Below are positions 26,538-35,404 of a DNA stretch of 64,000 bases, piece after piece. The position numbers and the translations under genes were made by a program. Origin of the DNA: an uncultured bacterium (lineage in GTDB: Bacteria; Cyanobacteriota; Vampirovibrionia; Gastranaerophilales; Gastranaerophilaceae); assembly GCA_958366705.1 (NCBI GenBank), contig CATXCB010000007.1, positions 54,565 to 118,564 of the forward strand, written 5' to 3'. The notes under the pieces were generated by a model, which saw nothing but the letters and a program-made list of their open reading frames with translations, searched no databases and was not told the origin of the DNA. Every line of letters starts with the position of its first letter. Within the stretch, counting starts at the first letter, position 1.

Positions 26538-28229
26538 CTACCTCTTTTTATATAATAAAAATGTGTAATTATCTTTATTATACGTTTTTATAAAATCAAA
26601 ATCTAAATCCAACATAACTCTGGTATCACACAAATATTTTTTGAATAATACATCCAGCAAATTCATTTCAACAACCTGAGGAGATGAGACAAACTGTCTT
26701 AAGCCATCAATTGAAATAAGAGAATTTGCATCTGTGCCATACAGTGCAAGTAAAACATAGCGACCTGAAGGTACTGTTGAATTAACATTTTCCCAGAAAT
26801 ATTTAGCATAGCTGTTAGAAATTATATTATCTGAACGAACCGCAAAATAAACTTCTTCTGCTCTCTGTTGTTTATGAGCCATTCGCAGCTGCTGTTTTTC
26901 ATCATAGAAATTTTTATTATAAGGATTTCTTGCCTCCTTATGAAAATCAAAATTAAATACTCTAGGTGCAGTTAACTGTCTAAAATAATACGGTGCATCA
27001 GATCCAAATGGCATGATTACCACATCATCAACGCCAAGATTAAGTTTATCCGATTCCAAACGCACTGTTTTGAACGAAAGAGTTTTTAGGACTCTGAACG
27101 TTGGAGCAGAATAAAGAGTATAAACAACAGATGCGGCTATAAATAAAGACAAAAATATTTTATAATGTTTATCAGAATATTTCTGCGATAACCCGATTAC
27201 AGACAATATAAAAAACGGCGGAAGTAAATATAAGATATATCGCACAGTAAGCACATTAACCTTAAAAAACGAAAAGAGTACTGACAGAATAAAACTAAAT
27301 ATAAAAATAGAACATAACATTCTTAAAAAAGAATCTTTTGATTTTAGGCCATTAACCAGCCCAATTACAAAATAAACACACGGAATAACAACCAATACTG
27401 CAAATAACAAAGTTATTTGATATGGTTCAGTTGCCGGCCAATAAATATTAGGAATCAGGGTTGCTCCAAAAAAGTTTCTAACAATATCTACCACATGTGA
27501 AAAATGCAAATAACCTTCATGTGAAATAACAAATAAATTTCTCATTTTTGCATAATACCCAATAAGAATAAAATAAGGAATTAAACAAACTAATTCAACA
27601 GCACAAGCTTTTAAATATTTAACCAGCATATATTTTTTATTCTTATTCAAATAGAATGCATAACATATAAATAGTGAAATATTATATAAAATCCCACCGA
27701 CAAGAGTGTACGGTATTAATAAATTCACAACAATAAGTTTTATTAATGATTTTGTATTTTCTTTCTGTTCAAAATCTATTAAATAATTCAAGGACAATAA
27801 TACTAAAAAAACAACAACAGGATACATTCGAATTTCAGCAGAAAAGAGAACAAGCAATGGACTAACAGCAGATAAAGCAGACGCAAACAATGCATTTGCT
27901 TTAGTTGTTATTTTTTTTGCTGAAATATAAACCAGCGGAACAGCAGATATTCCAAAAATTAAAGATAATATCCGCATTGCAACTTCTCCGTCTCCAAATA
28001 TTTTCATCCAGAAATGTAAAACAAAAAAGTACAACGGAGTATGCTGCAAATCCAGATGTAAAAGATTATCAAAAATCCCAAACGGAAAAGACTGCTTTGC
28101 AGTAAACCAAGAACAAGCTTCATCATACCAGACATCTGTATTTAAATAAAATAATCTAAGCGCGATAGCTCCAATTGCAATTACTATAAAAAATAAAATA
28201 TTTTGAAACTTTGTTTTATCTATACTCAT
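26538..28229 (-). CDS. GT39-like membrane glycosyltransferase
   Basis: A 563-residue polytopic membrane protein of the ArnT/PMT-type (GT-C) glycosyltransferases, which transfer sugars from polyprenyl phosphate donors. The first loop carries the acidic motif DVWYDEACSWF, followed by HTPLYFFVLHFWMKIFGDGE, the family hallmark. About 10-12 hydrophobic segments fill residues 12-400 and a soluble domain ends the protein. Acceptor and sugar are unknown. It precedes a small secreted protein. Confidence 0.85.
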   Translation of the reverse strand: MSIDKTKFQNILFFIVIAIGAIALRLFYLNTDVWYDEACSWFTAKQSFPFGIFDNLLHLDLQHTPLYFFVLHFWMKIFGDGEVAMRILSLIFGISAVPLVYISAKKITTKANALFASALSAVSPLLVLFSAEIRMYPVVVFLVLLSLNYLIDFEQKENTKSLIKLIVVNLLIPYTLVGGILYNISLFICYAFYLNKNKKYMLVKYLKACAVELVCLIPYFILIGYYAKMRNLFVISHEGYLHFSHVVDIVRNFFGATLIPNIYWPATEPYQITLLFAVLVVIPCVYFVIGLVNGLKSKDSFLRMLCSIFIFSFILSVLFSFFKVNVLTVRYILYLLPPFFILSVIGLSQKYSDKHYKIFLSLFIAASVVYTLYSAPTFRVLKTLSFKTVRLESDKLNLGVDDVVIMPFGSDAPYYFRQLTAPRVFNFDFHKEARNPYNKNFYDEKQQLRMAHKQQRAEEVYFAVRSDNIISNSYAKYFWENVNSTVPSGRYVLLALYGTDANSLISIDGLRQFVSSPQVVEMNLLDVLFKKYLCDTRVMLDLDFDFIKTYNKDNYTFLLYKKR

Positions 28230-28273
28230 ACTTACTCCAATAAAATACGCATAACTCCAAATCTATTAACCGG

Positions 28274-30031
28274 CTATGAAATTGCATTTTTTATATACAT
28301 AATTTCCTGGTTAGTACATTTAAATATCTTATAAATCATATCATCAATTTCTTTTAAGTGCAAAACATTTCTATCCTCAAGATATGAATTAACCAGAGAT
28401 TCCAGAGATTCTCTTTGTTCAACTGACAGTACTGGGAATGGTAATTGTTGCAAATTACTCTTTAGAACTTTCAAATCACTAAACTGTTCACAATATAAAT
28501 ATTCAAAAATTTCTGAATTCAAAAATGCCAGAACCGTTTTTATTGAATGAGTTTTTACCTGTGGAATCAAAACATTTGCACTATTTAAAACCAAACTCGA
28601 GCTGTTGTCATATGCAAATACAAGTTTTTTAGATATAAATTTATAAACCAGTTTTTCTTCTGTTCTATATAAATTATCAGCTGCAGCCTGTTGAAAATTT
28701 TCTCTATCATATTTAATAAATTTATCTGCCTGTGTTAGAAAATATTTTGAAATATTCTTACCTGTATAAATTTTTTCAGCACCGCTTTCGCAGGAACTTA
28801 AAATATGTTTTTTGTTATTTCCTGTTACTATACCAAGAGCCCATAAACTATTATTCAATGTAGTGTATTTAACAGAGTATAACCGATTGATTATAGCAGC
28901 ATCATCATTACTAATTAAAGCAAAATTGTAGTTATCAAAATTCTGATAAATATCTTGATACAAAAACATTGTTTTATTTTTAGAAACAATTTTTATAGAA
29001 TCTGATAATTTTTCTTTATTCAATATAAGAAACACCGAATTAGTTAACACACCTGCGAAAAGTCTGCCCGAATGTTTAATTGAAGTTATATGGAATTTCT
29101 TTAGTATAAACTTTCTTACATCCTTATGTACTGAAACATTTAATATGGATTCAGGCAGTAAAAAAAAGCAACAGCCATTCGGTTTTAAAAGCCGTTCAGA
29201 TTTTACTATAAAATAAGAATATGACTCGCCGGACAAAATTTCAGGATAAAATTCATTATATACCCCATCTGTTTTAGCTCCCCATGGAGGATTTGTTGCA
29301 ATAACATCAAACCTTGCATTTTCTAAATCCCCGCAATTCAAAAGAAAATCTGTATTATAAATATTAGGTTTAAATTCAAAATCCCGATATTTAATTATCA
29401 AATTTATTTTTGCAATAAAACACGCAATTTCATCCGAATCAACACCATAAATATAATTTGGATTATCAATTTTATCTGCAGCCGCTAATAAAAAACTTCC
29501 TGTACCGCAGCAAGGATCTAAAAATTTTGTATCAACATTCAAATTTTGCATAAAATCTTGCAGTAAATAAGCCGGAGTATAATATGAACCCTTACAGTTT
29601 TTAGCGCCCTCATTCAATAATGATTGATATAAAAGACCTAAAAAATCATACTCTTCCAATGGCACTGGCATTGATATCAAATAATCATCCAAACTTTGAG
29701 AAAAACATTTTAATATTTCAGATAAAAATGTATTAGCAGTAAATATACTATGTTGATTATCAATATCAATTATATTTATTCTATTCAAAATATTTAAAGC
29801 AATATTATAAATGACAGCTTTAGTTTCCATTCGGTTAGTATTTACATAAGACAAGATAGTTTCAATAAACACGACATTTTTCTTATTAAAAAAATATTCA
29901 ACAGGAATGATTTTTTTGGTCGAAAACCTTTTATTTGCTCTTTTGGATAATCTGAATTTAACCTCGGATTCACTGACATTTAATCGCTGCCAGTTAGTCA
30001 TTGTTGCAGTTGATACAAAATTATCTTCCAT
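28274..30031 (-). CDS. N6-adenine DNA methyltransferase, apparently orphan
   Basis: A 585-residue class I SAM-dependent DNA methylase. An N-terminal helical region (TMTNWQRLNVSESEVKFRLS) may bind DNA. The SAM site is FLDPCCGTGSFLLAAAD with GVDSDEIACFIAK, and the catalytic NPPW motif is in VIATNPPWGAK. The C-terminal 250 residues look like a TaqI-C-type target recognition domain. No restriction endonuclease gene is next to it, so it is either an orphan regulator or a combined enzyme of the Eco57I style; the nuclease motif of the latter is not evident at the N-terminus. Confidence 0.85.
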   Translation of the reverse strand: MEDNFVSTATMTNWQRLNVSESEVKFRLSKRANKRFSTKKIIPVEYFFNKKNVVFIETILSYVNTNRMETKAVIYNIALNILNRINIIDIDNQHSIFTANTFLSEILKCFSQSLDDYLISMPVPLEEYDFLGLLYQSLLNEGAKNCKGSYYTPAYLLQDFMQNLNVDTKFLDPCCGTGSFLLAAADKIDNPNYIYGVDSDEIACFIAKINLIIKYRDFEFKPNIYNTDFLLNCGDLENARFDVIATNPPWGAKTDGVYNEFYPEILSGESYSYFIVKSERLLKPNGCCFFLLPESILNVSVHKDVRKFILKKFHITSIKHSGRLFAGVLTNSVFLILNKEKLSDSIKIVSKNKTMFLYQDIYQNFDNYNFALISNDDAAIINRLYSVKYTTLNNSLWALGIVTGNNKKHILSSCESGAEKIYTGKNISKYFLTQADKFIKYDRENFQQAAADNLYRTEEKLVYKFISKKLVFAYDNSSSLVLNSANVLIPQVKTHSIKTVLAFLNSEIFEYLYCEQFSDLKVLKSNLQQLPFPVLSVEQRESLESLVNSYLEDRNVLHLKEIDDMIYKIFKCTNQEIMYIKNAIS

Positions 30032-30175
30032 TATCCCTCCCTTAGTTTATTCTACCAGAAAACAGAGAACAGGACACTTTGTAAATCTTATTACAATATA
30101 GCTGCAAAAGGATTGATTAGATACAGTACTCATAATATGATATTACTATATACACCCCTTTTTTAAGGAGAATAA

Positions 30176-30865
30176 ATGGAAAGTTTGAAATATAAATGTT
30201 TGGTTTTAGATCATGATGACACAGTAGTTAACAGCACTGCAACAATACATTATCCTGCATTTGTAGAAATTATGAAAATATTGAGACCTCAATTACAAAT
30301 GAGTTTAAACGAATTCTATGAGATGAACTGTCATCCGGGATTCGTCAATTTTTGCCAGCACGTTATTAATTTAAATAAAGAAGAATCAGCATTGGAATAT
30401 CAGCACTGGAAAGAATACGTAGCTCAACATGTTCCAAAAGCTTACGAATGGATGAAAAAAATAATTTTAAAGCAAAAAGAACTCGGTGGATATGTATGCG
30501 TAGCTTCGCACTCTTTGCAAACAAATATCTTAAGAGATTATAAAGCAAATAATCTCCCGCTGCCTGACTTGATTTTTGGAAAAGAGCTGCCATTAGAGCT
30601 GGTAAAACCATCACCATATGCAATCAATGAAATTTTAAACAATTTCAAAGATTTAACAAACTCAGATATTCTTGTAGTAGATGATTTAAAACCCGGGTAT
30701 GCAATGGCAAAATCAGGTAATGTAAAATTTGCAGCAGCCTGCTGGGCGCATAATGTTCCTGAAATAAGCAGTTTTATGAAAAAAAATGCAAATTATTGTT
30801 TTTATTCACCGGAAGAGTTATATAAACATTTATACTCAAACGAAATGGCATATAATGAAAAATAA
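30176..30865 (+). CDS. HAD-superfamily hydrolase
   Basis: A 229-residue HAD phosphatase. Motif I is LVLDHDDTVV (DxDxT), motif II is VASHS, motif III is the Lys in VKPSPYA and motif IV is VVDDLKPG. A helical cap lies between residues 20 and 90. Substrate unknown; the layout resembles phosphoglycolate-phosphatase-like enzymes. AAGGAGAATAA precedes the ATG. Its end overlaps ogt by 11 bases. Confidence 0.88.
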   Translation: MESLKYKCLVLDHDDTVVNSTATIHYPAFVEIMKILRPQLQMSLNEFYEMNCHPGFVNFCQHVINLNKEESALEYQHWKEYVAQHVPKAYEWMKKIILKQKELGGYVCVASHSLQTNILRDYKANNLPLPDLIFGKELPLELVKPSPYAINEILNNFKDLTNSDILVVDDLKPGYAMAKSGNVKFAAACWAHNVPEISSFMKKNANYCFYSPEELYKHLYSNEMAYNEK

Positions 30866-31394
30866 TAATATTATATACTACAAAACAACATATAAATCAC
30901 CTTTAGGAGAATTAACTATCGCAAGTGATACTGATAATATTACAGGAGTCTGGCTTAAGGGACAAAAATATTTTGAAGAATCAATAAAAGACAATACTGT
31001 ATATGAAAACAATAACCTAAAAGTACTTATTCAGACTAAAGAATGGCTCAACAGATACTTCAATAAGGAAACCCCTGAAATTTCAGAAATTCCAATGGCA
31101 CCTGCCGGAACACATTTTCAACTAGATGTATGGAATATTCTTTGCAAAATTCCATATGGAAAAACTATGACATATAAAGAAATAGCAGAAATCCTTGCAA
31201 ATAAATATAATAAAAAATCAATGTCAGCACAGGCTATTGGCGGCGCTGTAGGGCATAACCCTATTGCTATAATTATCCCCTGTCACAGAGTAATCGGCTC
31301 AAATGGAAAGCTCACAGGTTACACAGGCGGATTAAATAACAAAATAAAACTTCTAACACTGGAAAATGAAGAATACAAACAACTATCACTATAG
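30855..31394 (+). CDS. ogt: Methylated-DNA-protein-cysteine methyltransferase
   Basis: A suicide repair protein that removes alkyl groups from O6-alkylguanine. The active-site motif IIIPCHRVIG and the helix-turn-helix region IPYGKTMTYKEIAEILANKY are intact, with the closing GYTGGLNNKIKLLTLE. I place the start at 30855 (MKNNNIIYYK), giving 179 aa, usual for Ogt; an upstream in-frame start at 30786 would overlap the HAD gene much further. It is translationally linked to the HAD gene. It is the last recognisable host gene before the prophage. Confidence 0.95.
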   Translation: MKNNNIIYYKTTYKSPLGELTIASDTDNITGVWLKGQKYFEESIKDNTVYENNNLKVLIQTKEWLNRYFNKETPEISEIPMAPAGTHFQLDVWNILCKIPYGKTMTYKEIAEILANKYNKKSMSAQAIGGAVGHNPIAIIIPCHRVIGSNGKLTGYTGGLNNKIKLLTLENEEYKQLSL

Positions 31395-31501
31395 CCATAA
31401 AATTTAAGTTTTATAAATCAAAATATACAAATATAAGTAACAATTAATTTGGAAGTCTCTGATTATCGTAATAAAAAACTAAAGAAAGTATAAATAGCAA
31501 A

Positions 31502-31600
31502 GTTCGAACCATGAAAACCTTTATCATTCCTAACAAAAAAGCACCCGAAAGTGCAATTTCTTTAAATGGGGCGGCGTATAGGTCGTTGCTCGAACTTTTT
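31502..31600. repeat. 100-bp repeat unit A (possible attachment-site relic)
   Basis: Begins at GTTCGAAC and ends at CTCGAACTTTTTT. Inside are TGAAAACC, a GCAC-CCGAAA-GTGC hairpin (weak terminator on the minus strand) and TTTAAATGGGGCGG followed by TAGGTCG. The same order of elements recurs at 31653-31750. It lies in the gene-free stretch between ogt and the prophage. Confidence 0.6.
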
Positions 31601-31652
31601 TACAAAAAAGAAACCATAATTATATATGAACAAATGAAGCAATTTTTGGCTT

Positions 31653-31750
31653 GCTCGAACTCTGAAAACCCTTGATTTTACAATAAAAAAGACCTCTTAA
31701 ATGAGGTCTTTTTTTAATGGGGCGGGTGATGGGTCTATGTTCGAACTTTT
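31653..31750. repeat. 100-bp repeat unit B (possible attachment-site relic)
   Basis: GCTCGAAC, CTGAAAACCC, a strong hairpin, TTTAATGGGGCGGG, TGGGTC and GTTCGAACTTTT occur in the same order and spacing as in unit A at 31502-31600. One unit could be attL of the prophage; the partner site would lie beyond the window. Confidence 0.6.
31691..31715. terminator. Rho-independent terminator inside repeat unit B
   Basis: GACCTC-TTAAAT-GAGGTC with A6 to the left and T7 to the right, so able to act in both directions. Confidence 0.9.
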
Positions 31751-31846
31751 CAATACAAATATTAAGCCGTTATTCCTTAAATCTGAAAATATTATTTTGC
31801 TTAATGATGTAAATGTATATATAAATAGAATGGTTGCATAAAAAAA

Positions 31847-31871
31847 CAGGGTAGAGATAATCTCTACCCTG
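31847..31871 (-). terminator. Terminator of the prophage late operon
   Basis: A near-perfect palindrome with 12-base arms (CAGGGTAGAGAT) and a long T run on the minus strand, 42 bases after the endolysin stop codon. It would stop late transcription from running into the host. Confidence 0.9.
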
Positions 31872-31912
31872 TTGTCGTTAGTTTAAAAAGGAGTTTATAT
31901 GAAAAGATATTC

Positions 31913-32404
31913 TTATAGCTTCTCAAAATACCACTGAACCTTATTTCGTATAAAATCTCCAACTTTATCTTTAGTAATCTCCGGATAAGGTGGAAGATAA
32001 ATTATGTCTATTTTTCCTGCGCTAGATGTTGAAGGATGTTTTAAGCCAAACTCATAGTGAGTCATTACTGTATTTGAAGAAATTTTAATATTATACTTCT
32101 TACAAAGCTCAGCTACTGTTTTAAACATTTTTTCACATTGAATTTTTGTCAATGGATATTTTGTTTGGTGAATATCGACATTATTTGGAACATACATACC
32201 ACACATAGATATTCCAATACTTCCTGTGTTTCCGCCCCCTGTATGTTGAGCATATTTACCGTCGTAACAATTTAAGTTATCTTCAGGAGTATATTTACCT
32301 TTAAATAAACGGCCTTCACTATTAATTAAATAATGGTAGTGCTGAGTATCGGTTTCACAAGGATTATAAACTCCCCCTGTCCAATGAATAATTATTCTTT
32401 CCAT
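31913..32404 (-). CDS. Phage endolysin, N-acetylmuramoyl-L-alanine amidase
   Basis: An Amidase_2/PGRP-type zinc amidase that cuts peptidoglycan at lysis. Zinc ligands fit RIIIHWTGG (first His) and VMTHYEFGLKHPS (later His), with YHYLINSEGRLFKG and GSIGISMCGMY between, as in the family. I start it at 32404 because GGAGA lies nine bases upstream; the in-frame codon at 32431 has none. Length is about 163 aa. It is the last gene of the late operon, next to the holin-like gene. Confidence 0.9.
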   Translation of the reverse strand: MERIIIHWTGGVYNPCETDTQHYHYLINSEGRLFKGKYTPEDNLNCYDGKYAQHTGGGNTGSIGISMCGMYVPNNVDIHQTKYPLTKIQCEKMFKTVAELCKKYNIKISSNTVMTHYEFGLKHPSTSSAGKIDIIYLPPYPEITKDKVGDFIRNKVQWYFEKL

Positions 32405-32405
32405 T

Positions 32406-32705
32406 TTAATCGTCTCCAAGTCTTTTTTCAATAAATTTCATGAAAATTTTATGTGATGTTTTCATTTCGGATAGTATTTCGCTCTGCTCATCAAGCTTAT
32501 CAAGAATTTCTTTTCTTCCTTCATCAATATATGCATAAATTTCTTTATTACATTTGGTACAATCAGTTTTTTTGACATATATATCATCTAAATTCAACAA
32601 TGATATAAATTTTGATTTAATGTACAAGCACGCAAATAGCATTAAAATCATTCCACCTGCAATTACCGGTACTAACTCTTTATACTGCTCTATAAATTGA
32701 ATCAT
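32406..32705 (-). CDS. Putative holin or lysis accessory protein, single membrane segment
   Basis: About 99 residues with one N-terminal transmembrane helix (ELVPVIAGGMILMLFACLYI, residues 10-29) and a charged, coiled-coil C-terminus. A C-x2-C pair follows the helix (DCTKCNKE). Start chosen at 32705, where AGAGG is five bases upstream. Its position directly before the endolysin supports a lysis role; the sequence alone does not prove holin function. It overlaps the DUF1353 gene by four bases. Confidence 0.7.
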   Translation of the reverse strand: MIQFIEQYKELVPVIAGGMILMLFACLYIKSKFISLLNLDDIYVKKTDCTKCNKEIYAYIDEGRKEILDKLDEQSEILSEMKTSHKIFMKFIEKRLGDD

Positions 32706-33112
32706 TTCCACCTCTTAGTTTTATAATTTATAATCTCCTGCCAAATTTCAACACAATAAAACATCAATTTTGCAAGAAGAGGATTCACCCCCTCTTTTAA
32801 CAGAACCGTCTCAAAAATCTTGCTAGAAAGCTTTCTGTTATACCCGACAACTTCTGGATGTTCTACAATCCAATCATGAATTAAACAAGCTGGCATTTGT
32901 TTAGGATTATGAGGGCAACCAATAAATAGCCAAAAAATTTTTAACTTGTCACTGCGCCCATCAGAATAAAAATCTTTATCAATAATGCTTTTAAGCATCT
33001 TTCCTTTTTCTATAACAATAAAACATACAGATACAAGCGTATAATATGGTTTCTTTTCAGATTTATAATTAAATCCTATTATTTTTGACAAATCCGGATA
33101 TAAAACTATCAT
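32702..33112 (-). CDS. DUF1353 phage protein
   Basis: A 136-residue protein matching the DUF1353 pattern: a beta-rich N-terminus, then MPACLIHDWIVEHPEV, with the H-D-W core, and a helical C-terminus (LLAKLMFYCVEIW). The family is common in phage lysis or late regions and has no settled function. AAGGA lies upstream. It ends in TGA overlapping the next ATG, showing that TGA is used as a stop codon here. Confidence 0.75.
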   Translation of the reverse strand: MIVLYPDLSKIIGFNYKSEKKPYYTLVSVCFIVIEKGKMLKSIIDKDFYSDGRSDKLKIFWLFIGCPHNPKQMPACLIHDWIVEHPEVVGYNRKLSSKIFETVLLKEGVNPLLAKLMFYCVEIWQEIINYKTKRWK

Positions 33113-33114
33113 TC

Positions 33115-33366
33115 TTAGTCCTTCTTATCAAAAAGTTCTCTTAACTTTTTGTATTTTTTTTTGTTTTCAAAAAAATCACAATTCTGACAACAAATATCTG
33201 TCATTTTAAAGATTTTTTCAGCTGTATTTACAGCATCTTGCAATCTAGCATTTTCTTTTATTATTGCCGTTTCAGACTGATGTTCTTTAGCTTTTTCAGC
33301 ATAGGAGAAGCCACTTTTGATGGCTTCTCCTATTTTTTCGATTGCCTTTGCAAAATCATACACCAT
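33115..33366 (-). CDS. Unknown phage protein (83 aa)
   Basis: A charged, helical protein with a C-x2-C pair (ICCQNCDFFENKKKYKKL) near residues 57-72. No membrane helix. Its start codon overlaps the stop of the upstream gene (TAATG), a typical phage operon arrangement. Function not recognised. Confidence 0.7.
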   Translation of the reverse strand: MVYDFAKAIEKIGEAIKSGFSYAEKAKEHQSETAIIKENARLQDAVNTAEKIFKMTDICCQNCDFFENKKKYKKLRELFDKKD

Positions 33367-33626
33367 TACTCTGGATCCTTAGTTAAATTACCTTTTACAC
33401 CATCTATTTTATCAATTTGAGAATCTAACCATTTATTAATAGCATTAAACACTGGTTCTGTAACTGGCAATACAACCATATCATCATAAGGTGTTTTTGT
33501 ATTTTTAACAAAAGTTTCAACTAAATCTTTCAAAAAATCTACACCGCCGTTTTTCAAAACGTAAGAATTTCTTTCACAACATTCTAAAATAGATTTTTCT
33601 AATTGATCTTTTTCTTTTTCATCCAT
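33366..33626 (-). CDS. Unknown phage protein (86 aa)
   Basis: An acidic helical protein starting MDEKEKDQLEKSILECCERN. AAGGAGGAAATT lies before the ATG, the strongest ribosome site nearby. It is the first gene after a terminator at 33658-33684, so the lysis block may have its own promoter or rely on readthrough. Not recognised. Confidence 0.7.
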   Translation of the reverse strand: MDEKEKDQLEKSILECCERNSYVLKNGGVDFLKDLVETFVKNTKTPYDDMVVLPVTEPVFNAINKWLDSQIDKIDGVKGNLTKDPE

Positions 33627-33657
33627 AATTTCCTCCTTATTTTTTTGTAATAAACAA

Positions 33658-33684
33658 AAAGCCTATACCTCAAGGTATAAGCTT
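33658..33684 (-). terminator. Terminator after the tail-fibre-assembly-like gene
   Basis: AAGCcTATACCT and AGGTATAaGCTT pair closely, followed by a T run on the minus strand. It separates the tail genes from the lysis block. Confidence 0.75.
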
Positions 33685-33707
33685 TATATTTGAAATTTGT
33701 AAAATAT

Positions 33708-34355
33708 CTATTTATTTAATTGAAGTTCTGGTAAATTTTCATAGTCTATAATAATTTTATCTAAATCTTCAATAGTTTTAGCAGCATTAATTGCTAGAGT
33801 TAAATTTGTTGAGTGCTGGTCAATTTTTACATATTCCATAGCAACTTCAGCAACAAGTTCATTGAATTGGTCTAAAGAGAGTGCAGGACTACCTTGTGGA
33901 GTTCCATCAACATAAACCCTTACAGAATTTTCTGGCAACCCCTTTAATTTTGTAGCAATTGACACATATAAAGGTAGTGCGGTTTTTAAGTCTCCTAATG
34001 GCGTTTCAGTTTTTAATTTTCCAATAGAGGTCTTAATAAATTCAACTTGGCGTTTATTCTCATTTTCTTTTATCTTTAAGTCTTTTGCGATTTCTAATTG
34101 TTCAGCATTGTAGCTATCATCATCTTTTTTTTGCCAAATTCCATTATTATCAACATAATACATGCCAGTATCTTTTGTTGCAAAAACTCTACCTTCATAA
34201 AAAACGATTTCTTTACCTGAAGATTGTTCATCCAATAAACCTTGCCACTGTTCTTCAGTCAAAAAAATCATATCTTCTGTAACTCTGGGATCTCCTTCTT
34301 CAAGAAACCCCCAAGCACGATTTTCTTTGTCTACTAAACCATAATAATAATTCAT
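33708..34355 (-). CDS. Putative tail-fibre assembly protein
   Basis: A 215-residue protein located directly downstream of the tail-fibre cassette array. The N-terminal half has short beta segments (MNYYYGLVDKENRAWGFLEE; LTEEQWQGLLDEQ; GKEIVFYEGRVFA) like tail-fibre-associated and assembly proteins (Tfa-like), and the C-terminal half is helical. AAAAGGAGG lies before the ATG. Because it lies outside the cassette sites, inversion would not change it, so it would have to serve all fibre tips. The assignment rests mainly on context. Confidence 0.6.
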   Translation of the reverse strand: MNYYYGLVDKENRAWGFLEEGDPRVTEDMIFLTEEQWQGLLDEQSSGKEIVFYEGRVFATKDTGMYYVDNNGIWQKKDDDSYNAEQLEIAKDLKIKENENKRQVEFIKTSIGKLKTETPLGDLKTALPLYVSIATKLKGLPENSVRVYVDGTPQGSPALSLDQFNELVAEVAMEYVKIDQHSTNLTLAINAAKTIEDLDKIIIDYENLPELQLNK

Positions 34356-34378
34356 CTTACCTCCTTTTTATATTCACC

Positions 34379-34636
34379 AAACTTAGTAATGGGATAATTA
34401 TTCAATGGGGGAAACTTTTAGTAAATGCAGGACCAAACATTGATACTCAGTTGGTTTTCCCAATAGCATTTACTAATGTTAATAACCCCATAATTATAAC
34501 AAGAGCAGCAAGTGCTGATACAACATCAACTAATCATTACTTTATGACTAGAGGAGTGCCTTCAACAGTTTCAGCTAATATTTTTAATAATCATACTGCA
34601 GCTTCTTCAATTTATTGGATAAGTATTGGTAGTTAA
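34379..34636 (+). other. Silent tail-fibre tip cassette P1
   Basis: Open frame from the crossover site (KLSNGIIIQWG) to TAA, about 85 codons, ending YWISIGS. It has no start codon in frame before the site. It is the outermost cassette; the ribosome site of the assembly-like gene lies only about 15 bases beyond its site. Confidence 0.85.
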
Positions 34637-34652
34637 TTGCAATTTTAATAAC

Positions 34653-34895
34653 AAATTTAGTAATGGGATAATTCTTCAATGGGGGAGAGTTGATGGTCAA
34701 ACAACTCAAACCTCTAACGTAAAATATCCGATTTCTTTTTCAACTTTGCCTAGGGTAAGTTACAATATAGAAACTATTGGTTCTGCGACAACCCCAATTA
34801 ATTGTGATTACATAATAGAAAAATTAAATATAATTGGATTTGTAGTTCATCAATCACTTATGCATTCATTTTCTTGGATTGCAATTGGTTATTAA
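34653..34895 (+). other. Silent tail-fibre tip cassette P2
   Basis: Site reads KFSNGIILQWG; the frame ends SWIAIGY and TAA. The variable middle (VDGQTTQTSNVKYPISFSTL) differs from all others. Confidence 0.85.
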
Positions 34896-34900
34896 AACAC

Positions 34901-35146
34901 AAATTTAGTAATGGAATAATTATGCAATGGGGAAGTGCAAGTTATACAAATATGGCAAGTCAAGCGACCTTTCCAATCTCATTTACAAATTTGTCTTATA
35001 TTATAATTCCCTCGGGCGTTATAAATGACCAAAGCGATTTATTTGTTAGAGGAGTTTTATATGAACATAAAACTCTTTCTAATTGTTTATTTAGAACAAG
35101 TAGCTCTGGGGGGCCTGTTGCGTATTGGATTGCGATTGGTTGGTAA
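34901..35146 (+). other. Silent tail-fibre tip cassette P3
   Basis: Site KFSNGIIMQWG; frame ends YWIAIGW. It is clearly paralogous to P4 (TFPISFT; RGVL-x-H; CLFR). Confidence 0.85.
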
Positions 35147-35151
35147 TTAAC

Positions 35152-35397
35152 AAAATTAGTAATGGGATAATCATCCAATGGGGAACCGCACCGTATTCCA
35201 ATCTAGCAAGTAACGCAACATTCCCTATTTCTTTCACTTCAACCAACTATACAATAGTTTGTAGCGCAATTCTTGATGATTCAAGTAGTGCATTTACTCG
35301 AGGAGTATTACATCAACATAAAAATATTTCAGGATGTTTATTCCGGGCAAGTGAAACAGGAGGTCCAGCTTCGATATGGCTCGCAATAGGGTTCTAA
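35152..35397 (+). other. Silent tail-fibre tip cassette P4
   Basis: Site KISNGIIIQWG; frame ends IWLAIGF. Shares length and several segments with P3, suggesting duplication followed by divergence. Confidence 0.85.
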
Positions 35398-35404
35398 TTT
35401 AACA

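Noticed and set aside
28274..30031. Complete restriction-modification system
   Set aside because: No nuclease gene is adjacent and the methyltransferase itself shows no convincing nuclease motif.
31502..31750. tRNA or tmRNA gene
   Set aside because: GTTCGAAC resembles a T-loop, but no cloverleaf arms or anticodon stem can be built around it.
34085..34282. Plus-strand open frames across the phage late region
   Set aside because: They run antisense to well-supported phage genes, have no ribosome sites and show no family motifs.
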